The position numbers and the translations under genes were made by a program. Below the pieces are notes generated by a model that was not told where the DNA came from, did no database searches, and saw only the letters and a list, made by a program, of their open reading frames with translations. A DNA stretch of 64,000 nt from an uncultured Bacilli bacterium (GTDB lineage: Bacteria > Bacillota_I > Bacilli_A > RF39 > UBA660), in the NCBI GenBank assembly GCA_934130175.1, contig CAKOXP010000002.1, forward strand, positions 44,850 to 108,849. The letters run 5' to 3'. Shown piece after piece: positions 52,684 to 60,945 of the stretch; positions within the stretch are counted from its first letter, which is position 1; each line of letters opens with the position of its first letter.

Positions 52684-52965
52684 ATGTTTAGAAATGATAA
52701 CGTGAGAGTTATTGTAGATGCTGGTCACGGTGGCGTTGATAGTGGAGCAGTTAATGGAAATATTTTGGAGAAAGATTTTACCCTACAAGCAGCTGAGTAT
52801 ATATTTAATAGGTTAAATCAGCTTGGTATACCTGCAAAGATGACGAGGACAGAGGATGTTTCTTTACCTAAAAATGAACGAATTGCTAAAGTAGATCAAT
52901 TATATGGTAGAGATGAAGATGTTATACTTGTGTCTAATCACATAAATGCGGGAGGAGAAGGTTAG
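52684..52965 (+). pseudogene. Truncated N-acetylmuramoyl-L-alanine amidase (5' half)
   Basis: 93 residues. It keeps the first half of an Amidase_3 domain: VDAGHGGVDSGAVNGN with the metal His, LEKDFTLQAAEYI with Glu, and VSNHINAGG with the next His. It stops just after that, losing the VEYGF-type catalytic Glu and about 90 residues. Sequence after the stop matches no amidase in any frame. Everything downstream looks like a mobile defence island, so the gene was probably cut by an insertion. ATG 52684 follows AGGTGATTA. Confidence 0.75.
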
Positions 52966-53056
52966 CTCATCCAAGGAGTTAATTTATAAGGGTATTAAGA
53001 CGACTATATTTGAATAGCTTTATTAGACGACGAATAGAAAAATGTTAAGGATAATA

Positions 53057-53096
53057 TTGTCAGATTATTGTTAGATTTTCTAAAATATGATAAAAT
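53057..53096 (+). promoter_or_regulatory. Promoter region of the candidate defence operon
   Basis: Two overlapping promoter pairs can be read: TTGTCA (53057-53062) with TAAAAT (53081-53086), 18 bp apart, and TTGTTA (53068-53073) with TAAAAT (53091-53096), 17 bp apart. Confidence 0.5.
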
Positions 53097-53124
53097 TGAC
53101 ATAGTGAAAGGAGTGACTTTACTT

Positions 53125-54549
53125 ATGCAAATGAGTGATGATTGCAAGAAAAAATGCCAAATTTTTACTCCTGAAGAAAACGTGAAAGAATTACTGAATT
53201 GGGTAGGATATAATAAAGATTTATATGGTAAAAAAGTAATTGAACCAAGTTGTGGACAAGGAAATATATTAATAGAAGTAATAGAAAGATATATTTTGGA
53301 TTGCTTAAACAAAAAAATTTCAAAAGATAAAATACGAGAAGGGTTGGCAAGAGATATTTATGCAATTGAATATGATCCAGCACATTATACTATATGTTTA
53401 GACAATGTTAATTCAATCCTTCATAAATATAATATAGATAGAATCAATTGGAATATTTATTGTGAGGACTCTTTAAAAAAAAATATAGATATGAAATTTG
53501 ATTATGTTGTTGGTAATCCACCATATATTAGTTATAAGATGTTAGATGAAAATACTAGAAAATATGTTAGAAAAAATTTTGAAGTATGTAAACAGGGAAA
53601 ATTTGATTACTGCTACCCTTTCATTGAAAAAGGAATAAATTTATTAAAGGATAATGGGAAAATTGCATTTTTGGTTCCTGGAAGTATATTTAAAAATGTT
53701 TTTTCTAAAAATTTAAGAGAATATTTAAAAGAAGATATTATAGATATTTATGATTATGCAACAAGGAAACTTTTTAATGAATACGCAACAGGCGAGAAGA
53801 AAAAAATTTTGACATCATCTGTTGTTTTTGTATTACAAAAAGGCAGTGGAACAAAATTATTGAATTATTATAATCTTGATAATAATAATAAGACAATATT
53901 AAAAAAGAAAGATTTGGAAGAAAAATGGATCTTTAACAAGATTAATAATGGGGATAAAAGATTTGGAGATTATTTTAAGGTGTCTAATTCAATAGCTACT
54001 TTATGTAATAAAGCTTATATTATAAACGAAAAAAGCGAATTGTTTTACAATAAGAAAGAAAAAAGGATAATAAAGGATTCGGTTAGTCCAAAAAGTATTG
54101 AACTAAATAAAAAAGAAAAAATTATTTTTCCATATTATTATAATTCGTCTGGGAGTTTGATTAAAATTAAAAAAGAAAAATTCTCTAAAATGTACCCCTG
54201 TGTTGAATCTCATTTGAAAGAATTTCAAAAAGAATTAAATACTAGAAAATATGATAATAATATACAGTGGTTTGAGTATGGTAGAAGTCAAGCTTTAAAT
54301 GATATGAATCAGCCAAAACTTTTATTGTCAATTATTGTTACAGGTAAAATTAAGACATATCTGTTGTCAAAAGATACTATACCTTATTCTGGAATATATA
54401 TTATTCCTAAGCAAGATATGACTTTAAATATGGCTAAAGAGATTCTTGAATCTAATGAATTTTTGAATTATATTAAAAGTGTAGGAATTAATGCGAGTGG
54501 AGATTCTTATAGAATAACAAGTAAGGATGTTAGTAATTTTTATTTTTAG
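53125..54549 (+). CDS. Eco57I/TaqI-like adenine-N6 DNA methyltransferase
   Basis: 474 residues. SAM motif I EPSCGQGNILIEV (about 40-52) comes before the catalytic N131-PPY134 in VVGNPPYISYK, the gamma-type order for N6-adenine methylation. The region 150-230 (GKFDYCYPFIEKGINLLKDNGKIAFLVPGSIFK) is typical of Eco57I-like enzymes. The C-terminal 200 residues would recognise the DNA target. ATG 53125 has AGGAG eleven bases before; upstream in-frame starts are weaker. First of four closely spaced genes. Confidence 0.88.
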   Translation: MQMSDDCKKKCQIFTPEENVKELLNWVGYNKDLYGKKVIEPSCGQGNILIEVIERYILDCLNKKISKDKIREGLARDIYAIEYDPAHYTICLDNVNSILHKYNIDRINWNIYCEDSLKKNIDMKFDYVVGNPPYISYKMLDENTRKYVRKNFEVCKQGKFDYCYPFIEKGINLLKDNGKIAFLVPGSIFKNVFSKNLREYLKEDIIDIYDYATRKLFNEYATGEKKKILTSSVVFVLQKGSGTKLLNYYNLDNNNKTILKKKDLEEKWIFNKINNGDKRFGDYFKVSNSIATLCNKAYIINEKSELFYNKKEKRIIKDSVSPKSIELNKKEKIIFPYYYNSSGSLIKIKKEKFSKMYPCVESHLKEFQKELNTRKYDNNIQWFEYGRSQALNDMNQPKLLLSIIVTGKIKTYLLSKDTIPYSGIYIIPKQDMTLNMAKEILESNEFLNYIKSVGINASGDSYRITSKDVSNFYF

Positions 54550-54560
54550 TAGGTGATAAA

Positions 54561-57014
54561 ATGGAAAAAATTAAATTTAATGTTTCTTCTAAAACAGCAC
54601 GACTAATAGGTAGAGAAAATATTTCTGATTCTAATGGTGCTATTATTGAGTTGGTAAAAAATGCCTATGATGCTGATGCTGAAAGTGTATATATTAATTT
54701 TGATATTATTTACGAAAATATACCAAATGAAATTATTATATCTGAAAATAAAAAATATTTTAGTGATGAAGAATACGATATCTTATTATCTTCATATAAT
54801 CAAGATGGTGATATATTAAAAAAGAAAGATAATTTATCGCTTGAACAAGAAAGTATATTGAAGAATCTTTTATTTAGTAAAAATAAAATAATTATATTGG
54901 ACAATGGTTCTGGAATGAATGAAACGATAATTAAAACCGTCTGGATGAATATTGGTACAAGTGATAAAGAGATAAATACATTTAGCAGAAAAGGGAGAAT
55001 TAAGACTGGTGCTAAGGGGATAGGAAGATTTGCTTTAGAAAAATTATCACAAAAAACAATTGTCTATTCCAAACATGATAAAGATAAATTAGTATATTGG
55101 GATTTAGATTGGACACAATTTGATAATAAAGATTTATTAAATGAAATAAATGCAAATGTTAATACATTAGATTTGAAGTTTGAAGATATTGTATCACAGC
55201 ATGTTGACTTGTCAGAATTAAAACTTAAAAATATAAATCTTAATTCAGGAACTTTGATTATCCTTTCGGGTACAAGAGAAATATGGGGAGATAGAATCTA
55301 CAATAGAATTAACAATAACTTAAAAAGTATTAATCCATTTGGAAATGCTGATAAATTTGATGTTTATATTAATAATAATAGAAAAAAAGAATATAATTAT
55401 TTCCCTCAAAATAAGTTTTTATCTGAAGATGATTATGATTATATAATAAATGCTGATTATGATGGAGAAGAAAAAATATCTATTACATTAACACGAAACG
55501 AAGTAAATCTTTTAGCAAAAGTTGAACAAAGAGTTATAAATGATAAAATATATAAATTTAATATAGATGACTTTTGGAAACGTGATGCATTTAAAAACTT
55601 TCCGTATAGAAAAGAAGATTATTCATCAATTCTAGTCGAAAACTATAAAGTATTAGACCTAATAAAAAATACTACACTAGATGAAGTGAAAAAAATTGGT
55701 AAATTTAGTCTTCAATTATATTTTTTAAAATCAGGTAAAAGTGAATTTAGGTTTGTGAAAGATATAAAAGTTAATAAAAGAAAACAATTATTATCATCTT
55801 TTTCTGGTATAAAAATATATAGAGATAATTTTAAAGTTAGACCATATGGTGAGGAAGGACCAATGTACGATTGGTTGCAATTAGGAGCTCGTGTTCAGAG
55901 TAGCCCTGCCGGTATTACACATCCTAATGGTGCTTGGAGAGTCAATACATATCAATTGATTGGAAATGTAAAAATAAGTAGAATAGATAATCCGAATTTG
56001 GAAGATATGGCTAATAGAGAAGGACTTACATTAAATGATACGTATTATTTATTTGTTGAACTAATACAAAATATTATTTCAAAATTTGAATATGATAGGC
56101 AATATGTATATAGAGAATATGGGGCATGGATTAAAAAAAATATTGATTGTATAACACCAACTGGTGCGATTGAACAAAGTGTTTTAGAGGAAAAAGCAAG
56201 TAACAGAAAAGTAGAATCAGAATTTTCAGAGGACGAATATAGGGAAGCAATATATCACACTGTAAATGATAAGAAACAATATATAGATACCCAGAGAATT
56301 TTAATGAATTTTAGTTCGGTTGGAGTTACAGCAAACACTTTTGCACATGAGATGAAGAGTATATCTACAAATTTATCCACCAGAAATAATCAATTGAAGA
56401 TTTGTGTTGATTATATTTTAGGAAACAAAGACTATGATGGCCTTGAATTTTATAATCCATATACTGCGATAGATAGTGGAGAACAAAATGATATCTTACT
56501 TAGTAAATGGTTAAAATTAATTATGGATAGTGTAAGTAAAGTAAACTCTATAAAAGAAAAAATATCATTATCAGAATTTTTTAATGAATTAAATGATGAT
56601 TGGACGGGATTATTACAAAAAAAATCAATAAATTTAATCATAAATAATGAAAATGATTATTATATTGTATGTGAAAAAACTGATTTGTATTTGATATTTA
56701 ATAATTTAATTTTGAACTCAGCATTTTTTTTAGAACGAGAGATTAATGGTAGTGAACGAACTATTACTATATCACTTAGTGAAGAAAAAGATTATATTAT
56801 TTTTGAATTTGAAAATAATGGACCAAAATTAGACAAAAAATATACTAGTACACCTGATATAATATTTACAGCTGGAGAAACGACAAAAGAAAATGGAACT
56901 GGATTAGGTTTATGGATATGCAAAGATGCAGTTCAAAGAAATAATGGTGAAATTCATGTTGTACCATGTGACTTAGGATTTAAAATAAAAATTAAATGGC
57001 CAAGGGTGAGTTAA
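54561..57014 (+). CDS. Double-GHKL ATPase / histidine-kinase-like protein
   Basis: 817 residues with two ATP-binding modules. The N-terminal one is Hsp90/MORC-like: N-box E30-N34 (ELVKNAYDADA), DNGSGM (114-119), GAKGIGRFA (150-158). A middle beta region (about 230-520) follows. Then comes an H-box-like FAHEMKSISTNLS with H596, and a C-terminal histidine-kinase ATPase with an N-box near 715-720 (NNLILNSAFF), ENNGP (about 753) and GTGLGLWICKDAV (about 780-795). No membrane helix. One base separates it from the receiver gene, its likely phosphate acceptor. Confidence 0.85.
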   Translation: MEKIKFNVSSKTARLIGRENISDSNGAIIELVKNAYDADAESVYINFDIIYENIPNEIIISENKKYFSDEEYDILLSSYNQDGDILKKKDNLSLEQESILKNLLFSKNKIIILDNGSGMNETIIKTVWMNIGTSDKEINTFSRKGRIKTGAKGIGRFALEKLSQKTIVYSKHDKDKLVYWDLDWTQFDNKDLLNEINANVNTLDLKFEDIVSQHVDLSELKLKNINLNSGTLIILSGTREIWGDRIYNRINNNLKSINPFGNADKFDVYINNNRKKEYNYFPQNKFLSEDDYDYIINADYDGEEKISITLTRNEVNLLAKVEQRVINDKIYKFNIDDFWKRDAFKNFPYRKEDYSSILVENYKVLDLIKNTTLDEVKKIGKFSLQLYFLKSGKSEFRFVKDIKVNKRKQLLSSFSGIKIYRDNFKVRPYGEEGPMYDWLQLGARVQSSPAGITHPNGAWRVNTYQLIGNVKISRIDNPNLEDMANREGLTLNDTYYLFVELIQNIISKFEYDRQYVYREYGAWIKKNIDCITPTGAIEQSVLEEKASNRKVESEFSEDEYREAIYHTVNDKKQYIDTQRILMNFSSVGVTANTFAHEMKSISTNLSTRNNQLKICVDYILGNKDYDGLEFYNPYTAIDSGEQNDILLSKWLKLIMDSVSKVNSIKEKISLSEFFNELNDDWTGLLQKKSINLIINNENDYYIVCEKTDLYLIFNNLILNSAFFLEREINGSERTITISLSEEKDYIIFEFENNGPKLDKKYTSTPDIIFTAGETTKENGTGLGLWICKDAVQRNNGEIHVVPCDLGFKIKIKWPRVS

Positions 57015-57015
57015 T

Positions 57016-57678
57016 ATGAAAGAATATAAAATTGGAATTATAGAGGATACTTTAGAAGAGTTAAATTCGATAAAAAGAACTATACATTCGCACTTATCAA
57101 AGAATTATATTATAAACTATAAAGATTATGAAATAAGTAGTAATAAGGTAAATTTGGATGTAATAGTAAAAGAAATAGAAAATGATATTTTAAATAATAA
57201 TATTATGTTATTAATTATTGATAATAAACTGGTCATTGAAGGAATTAGATTAAAGGGGACTTCGATATATGAAAAAGTAAAAAAGGTTGCTAGTGATTTC
57301 CCAGTAATTATTATGACAAATTATAAAGATGAAACATATGATAGTGATTATGTTGATCCAGATAAAGTTTACGATAAGGAAACCTTCTTTTTAAACCAAG
57401 AATATACTAAAGAAAAAATTAAATCTATATGTTTATGTATAGATAAATATAATAAATTAAAAAGCAATATAATTGCAGAAAAAAATCGTTTAATTGATGA
57501 ATATAAAAAAGATTCAGATGATGACAATCAGAAAACATTAAATGAATTATTAAAAGTAGAATTAGAAATGAAAAAGTATACCCCAGTGGAAACTACATAT
57601 TTAGAACAATTAATATCGCCTGATTATGTAAAAGAAATAGTTGATCTGTTAGATGAAATAAAATCTAAATTGGATTAA
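57016..57678 (+). CDS. Stand-alone receiver-domain protein
   Basis: 220 residues. The acidic pair E10-D11, phospho-acceptor D69 (LLIIDN), T101 (IIMTN) and K121 (VYDKETF) match a response-regulator receiver with a somewhat enlarged first half. The C-terminal 90 residues are charged helices without a DNA-binding motif. The output is therefore probably a protein contact, for example with the HNH nuclease or the kinase. RBS overlaps the end of the upstream gene. Confidence 0.75.
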   Translation: MKEYKIGIIEDTLEELNSIKRTIHSHLSKNYIINYKDYEISSNKVNLDVIVKEIENDILNNNIMLLIIDNKLVIEGIRLKGTSIYEKVKKVASDFPVIIMTNYKDETYDSDYVDPDKVYDKETFFLNQEYTKEKIKSICLCIDKYNKLKSNIIAEKNRLIDEYKKDSDDDNQKTLNELLKVELEMKKYTPVETTYLEQLISPDYVKEIVDLLDEIKSKLD

Positions 57679-57699
57679 GAATGTAATGGTGGAAGTAAT

Positions 57700-58335
57700 A
57701 TGAAGTATAAAGATTTTAGAAATTTTAGAATAACAAGAAATTGTAAAAAGGAATATGACAATTATAAATCATATTTATCAAATTTGGCTGAAGACTTTAA
57801 TCATAGATGTGCTTATTGTAATACACTTGATAAACATATGAATCAAAGCTATCCTATTGACCACTTTATTCCTCAAGAAGCTCTCAAGGGTACTGATATG
57901 GAAAAATTAATACATGATTATAATAATTTAATGTATTGTTGTCCAAAATGTAATAATACTAAGAGTTCCCAATATAAAGGAGATATACATGACGGTAGTT
58001 ATAATAACGATTTGTTTTATAATCCAGTAGATACCGATTACAATGAGATATTTTATAGAAATGAATATGGAGGAATATCATCTGAGGATATGAAGGGAAA
58101 AGACATGATAATTAACTTAAAATTATTTTCCCCTATATATAATTTTTCATTTCTAATTGAAGAAGTAACTGAGGTATTAAATAAAATAAATGATAAGATT
58201 GAAAAAACTACTGACCAATCTGAAAAAGAATATTATAATGAGGCATATCGAAAATTAAATGTATTTTTGCTAAGAATTAGAGATTTATTTAATTGTAATT
58301 ATTATAAAAACTCTGTAAAAGAGGATAGTCAATAA
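57700..58335 (+). CDS. HNH endonuclease-like protein
   Basis: 211 residues. The zinc-finger HNH core is complete: C37-x-x-C40 (CAYC), D54-H55 (PIDHFIPQ), N76 (YNNLMYC), C81-x-x-C84-N85 and K88 (CPKCNNTK). Such cores make double-strand cuts or nicks in DNA. The C-terminal half is helical. Last gene of the four; the likely effector of the operon. RBS TGGTGG ahead of ATG 57700. Confidence 0.85.
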   Translation: MKYKDFRNFRITRNCKKEYDNYKSYLSNLAEDFNHRCAYCNTLDKHMNQSYPIDHFIPQEALKGTDMEKLIHDYNNLMYCCPKCNNTKSSQYKGDIHDGSYNNDLFYNPVDTDYNEIFYRNEYGGISSEDMKGKDMIINLKLFSPIYNFSFLIEEVTEVLNKINDKIEKTTDQSEKEYYNEAYRKLNVFLLRIRDLFNCNYYKNSVKEDSQ

Positions 58336-58375
58336 GTAAGGTAATAGTATAATAAACAATTAGGAGGTTAAATTT

Positions 58376-59221
58376 ATGATAGAAAAAGAATTAGATTCAA
58401 GTATTAATGAATATGAAGAACAATATAAATCGAGTAATTACGTAAAACAATTACAGTGGGATATGGCCATTGGACTTCAAGAAGTAGATAATTTAAAACC
58501 TTCTAAATATCTTGAAAAATTATTAGATGAAAATGTTACTGGTGAAATGACAATAAAACAAGTAGAACAGAATTTACGAGAATATTATATTGAACAAGAA
58601 AAGCAAAATAACATTAATCATAATGAATTAGAATGTGATTTTGTTTCAACAAGAATAGTAGAATTATTACAAAAAGATAATTTTGAATTATCAGTTGATT
58701 ATTTAAAGTATGTTCATAAATATCTGTTTCAAGATGTTTATGAATTTGCAGGTGAATTTAGAAAAATAGACTTCTCTAAACATGAAAAAATACTTAACAA
58801 TGATTCTGTTGCTTATGGTGATTGTACCACTTTAAAAGAATCCTTAGATTATGATATATCTTTAGAAAAAGAAAAGAACTATAAAGAAATGAATATTGTT
58901 GAAGTTGTAAATAATATAACAAAGTTTTCTTCTAATATATGGCAAGTACATCCTTTTAGAGAAGGTAATACTAGAACTACAGCATTATTTATTGAAAATT
59001 ATTTAATTAGTTTGGGTTATAATGTAGATAATACTCTATTTAAAGATAAATCAATTTATTTTAGAAATGCACTAGTTAGAAGTAATTATTTTAATAATTA
59101 TTTGAATATAAAAGAAGATAGTAGTTATTTAGTTAAATTTTATGAGAATTTATTATTAGGTAAAAATAATAATTTACATTCAAGAGATTTAATTGTCCAA
59201 GAACTGTTTGATAAAAAATAA
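58376..59221 (+). CDS. Fic-domain protein with fused VbhA-like antitoxin segment
   Basis: 281 residues. Residues 25-75 (WDMAIGLQEVDNLKPSKYLEKLLDENVTGEMT) resemble VbhA, the small antitoxin that blocks Fic toxins. The Fic domain (about 85-260) has H192 in HPFREGNTRTT; the consensus HPFx(D/E)GN(G/K)R has Gly or Lys where this has Thr. Fic enzymes usually transfer AMP to proteins. Toxin and antitoxin appear joined in one chain. AGGAGG before ATG 58376; TATAAT at 58348-58353 suggests its own promoter. Confidence 0.82.
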   Translation: MIEKELDSSINEYEEQYKSSNYVKQLQWDMAIGLQEVDNLKPSKYLEKLLDENVTGEMTIKQVEQNLREYYIEQEKQNNINHNELECDFVSTRIVELLQKDNFELSVDYLKYVHKYLFQDVYEFAGEFRKIDFSKHEKILNNDSVAYGDCTTLKESLDYDISLEKEKNYKEMNIVEVVNNITKFSSNIWQVHPFREGNTRTTALFIENYLISLGYNVDNTLFKDKSIYFRNALVRSNYFNNYLNIKEDSSYLVKFYENLLLGKNNNLHSRDLIVQELFDKK

Positions 59222-59528
59222 TTAAACTATTGCTTTTTTTAGCAATTTTGATATATTAGTTATGTGAGAAAAAAGTAGAAATACTTTTGCAAGGGCACTG
59301 TCATTTTTGATGGAGCCCTATTTTTCTTTTTATTATGTAAAAAAGTGCATATAACTATTTTCTAGTTACACACACTAAAAATTATACAACCTTTATAATT
59401 TATTATAAGATTTTTTAGGAGTGCTATCATTTTTTGAGAGTACTCTATTTTTTTGCTTATAGGTAAATATTGACTATTAAAAAATATAAGTATGGTATAA
59501 TAGTATATATAAAAGGAGATGAATTCCT
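59222..59528 (+). promoter_or_regulatory. Intergenic region with three hairpins and the hipA-like promoter
   Basis: First hairpin ATTGCT/AGCAAT (59229-59246) ends the Fic gene. A second (59293-59318, GGGC...GCCC with inner pairs) and a third (59419-59445, GAGTGCT/AGTACTC) each have T-runs and look like terminators or attenuators. TATAAT at 59496-59501 with a TG one base ahead is an extended -10. TTGACT (59470) is 20 bp away, too far for a normal -35. No gene is seen in this gap. Confidence 0.6.
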
Positions 59529-60719
59529 ATGAAATGTACTTTAATGAATAAAAATAAAGAAGTAATGCTAACAGAATATGATTCTGCAACAGGAGTATTT
59601 ACTATTATTTATGATGTTTATAATATTGATTATGCTCCATATATTTTAAAAAGTTTATATAAAAATGAAGATATTAATGATACTTCTTTAAGAACCAATT
59701 TAAGTGAATGGTTTAAAGGAAGAGGAATACCATCTTGGAGAGATAAGCTAGACTTATTACTACATAGACTTAATATTAGTGCACCATGTGAATTATTAGA
59801 TAAAGCATTTGGATTATCTTTATCAGATCAATATTGGTTAAAGCCAGTAGATTCTGATATTAAATATGAAGATATTAATTTCTTTGATAATGATTTTGAT
59901 TATGCTGAATTTATGGAAGCATCACTTTCTAAAAACAGTAAGATGATTCATAATGCAACATCTTTAAAAACACCTAATAATACTACAGATGGTATGTTAA
60001 AAAAAGCATGGATTATTGAAGATGGTACAAGATATTTATTAAAAGGTGGATATAAGAATGAAACATTACAACCATTTAATGAAGTATTAGCAAGTGAAAT
60101 ATGTAAAAGATTGGGATTTGATCATGTAGAATACACACTAGATACTTATAAAGATATGGTTGTATCAAAATGTCCTTGTTTCATAACAAAAGATACAGAA
60201 CTAATTACTTGTAATCAAATAAGAAATGATATGAAAAAACATAATAGTATAGAAGATTATGAAGAATATATTAAAAAACTAGAATCAGAAGGAATTAAAG
60301 ATGCAAGAAAAAAAATAGAAAATATGTATATTTTAGATTTTCTAATTATGAATGAAGATAGACATCTTAATAACTTTGGAATAATAAGAGATGTTAACAC
60401 TTTAAAATGGTTAGATGTAGCACCAATATTTGATAATGGTCAAAGTTTAAATATAGAATATTATGATGAAGAAGAAATGCATATTATTGGTGATGGTAAA
60501 TTATTCTATGAAGTTAAACCATTTGATGAAATAATTAAAGTAGTAAAAGATATAAAAAGAATTGATATAAGTAAACTAGAAGATATTCCTGAATGGTTTG
60601 ATAATTTATTACATGAGTATCAAGATATAACTGGATACTCAGATAATAGAATTAATAAACTATGTATTTTATTAAATAGACAAATAAATAAATTGAAGAA
60701 ATTAATAGAAAATAGTTAG
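59529..60719 (+). CDS. HipA-like serine/threonine kinase
   Basis: 396 residues. The C-terminal HipA fold has LKGGYKNETLQPFNEVLASEI, the catalytic NEDRHLNN (D277, H279) and metal-binding FDNG (D302). An N-terminal 130-residue part replaces the usual HipA N1 domain. HipA kinases inactivate tRNA synthetases or other targets. No HipB-type antitoxin gene is beside it. Strong AAAAGGAG site before ATG. It sits among Fic and R-M genes in the island. Confidence 0.82.
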   Translation: MKCTLMNKNKEVMLTEYDSATGVFTIIYDVYNIDYAPYILKSLYKNEDINDTSLRTNLSEWFKGRGIPSWRDKLDLLLHRLNISAPCELLDKAFGLSLSDQYWLKPVDSDIKYEDINFFDNDFDYAEFMEASLSKNSKMIHNATSLKTPNNTTDGMLKKAWIIEDGTRYLLKGGYKNETLQPFNEVLASEICKRLGFDHVEYTLDTYKDMVVSKCPCFITKDTELITCNQIRNDMKKHNSIEDYEEYIKKLESEGIKDARKKIENMYILDFLIMNEDRHLNNFGIIRDVNTLKWLDVAPIFDNGQSLNIEYYDEEEMHIIGDGKLFYEVKPFDEIIKVVKDIKRIDISKLEDIPEWFDNLLHEYQDITGYSDNRINKLCILLNRQINKLKKLIENS

Positions 60720-60838
60720 AAGTTAAGATTAATTTCTTTTTTTATGGAGTTTTGTTTAAAATATAATTTGTATTTAATGACTAGATGAACCAATGAATAT
60801 ATTTAAAAATAATTTATCAAATTCATTTTATAATTTTA

Positions 60839-60922
60839 TCGCAAGTATTGCAATTTTTTTGATAAAATTATATAATTATTTTAGTCGCAAGTGTTGCAAT
60901 TTGATATGAAAATTGTTATACT
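60839..60922 (+). promoter_or_regulatory. Twin promoters with repeated 18-bp elements for the C5-methyltransferase
   Basis: Two copies of TCGCAAGTRTTGCAATTT (60839-60856 and 60885-60902) lie 46 bp apart. In each, TTGCAA acts as -35 with exactly 17 bp to a -10: TATAAT at 60871-60876 and TATACT at 60917-60922. A protein bound to the repeats would cover both promoters. Confidence 0.7.
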
Positions 60923-60945
60923 TTAATAGTAGTAGGTGATACATA

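Noticed and set aside
53125..58335. BREX or DISARM assignment of the operon
   Set aside because: No PglZ, no BrxC-type ATPase, no DrmA/B helicase and no phospholipase D gene are present; the ATPases are of GHKL type.
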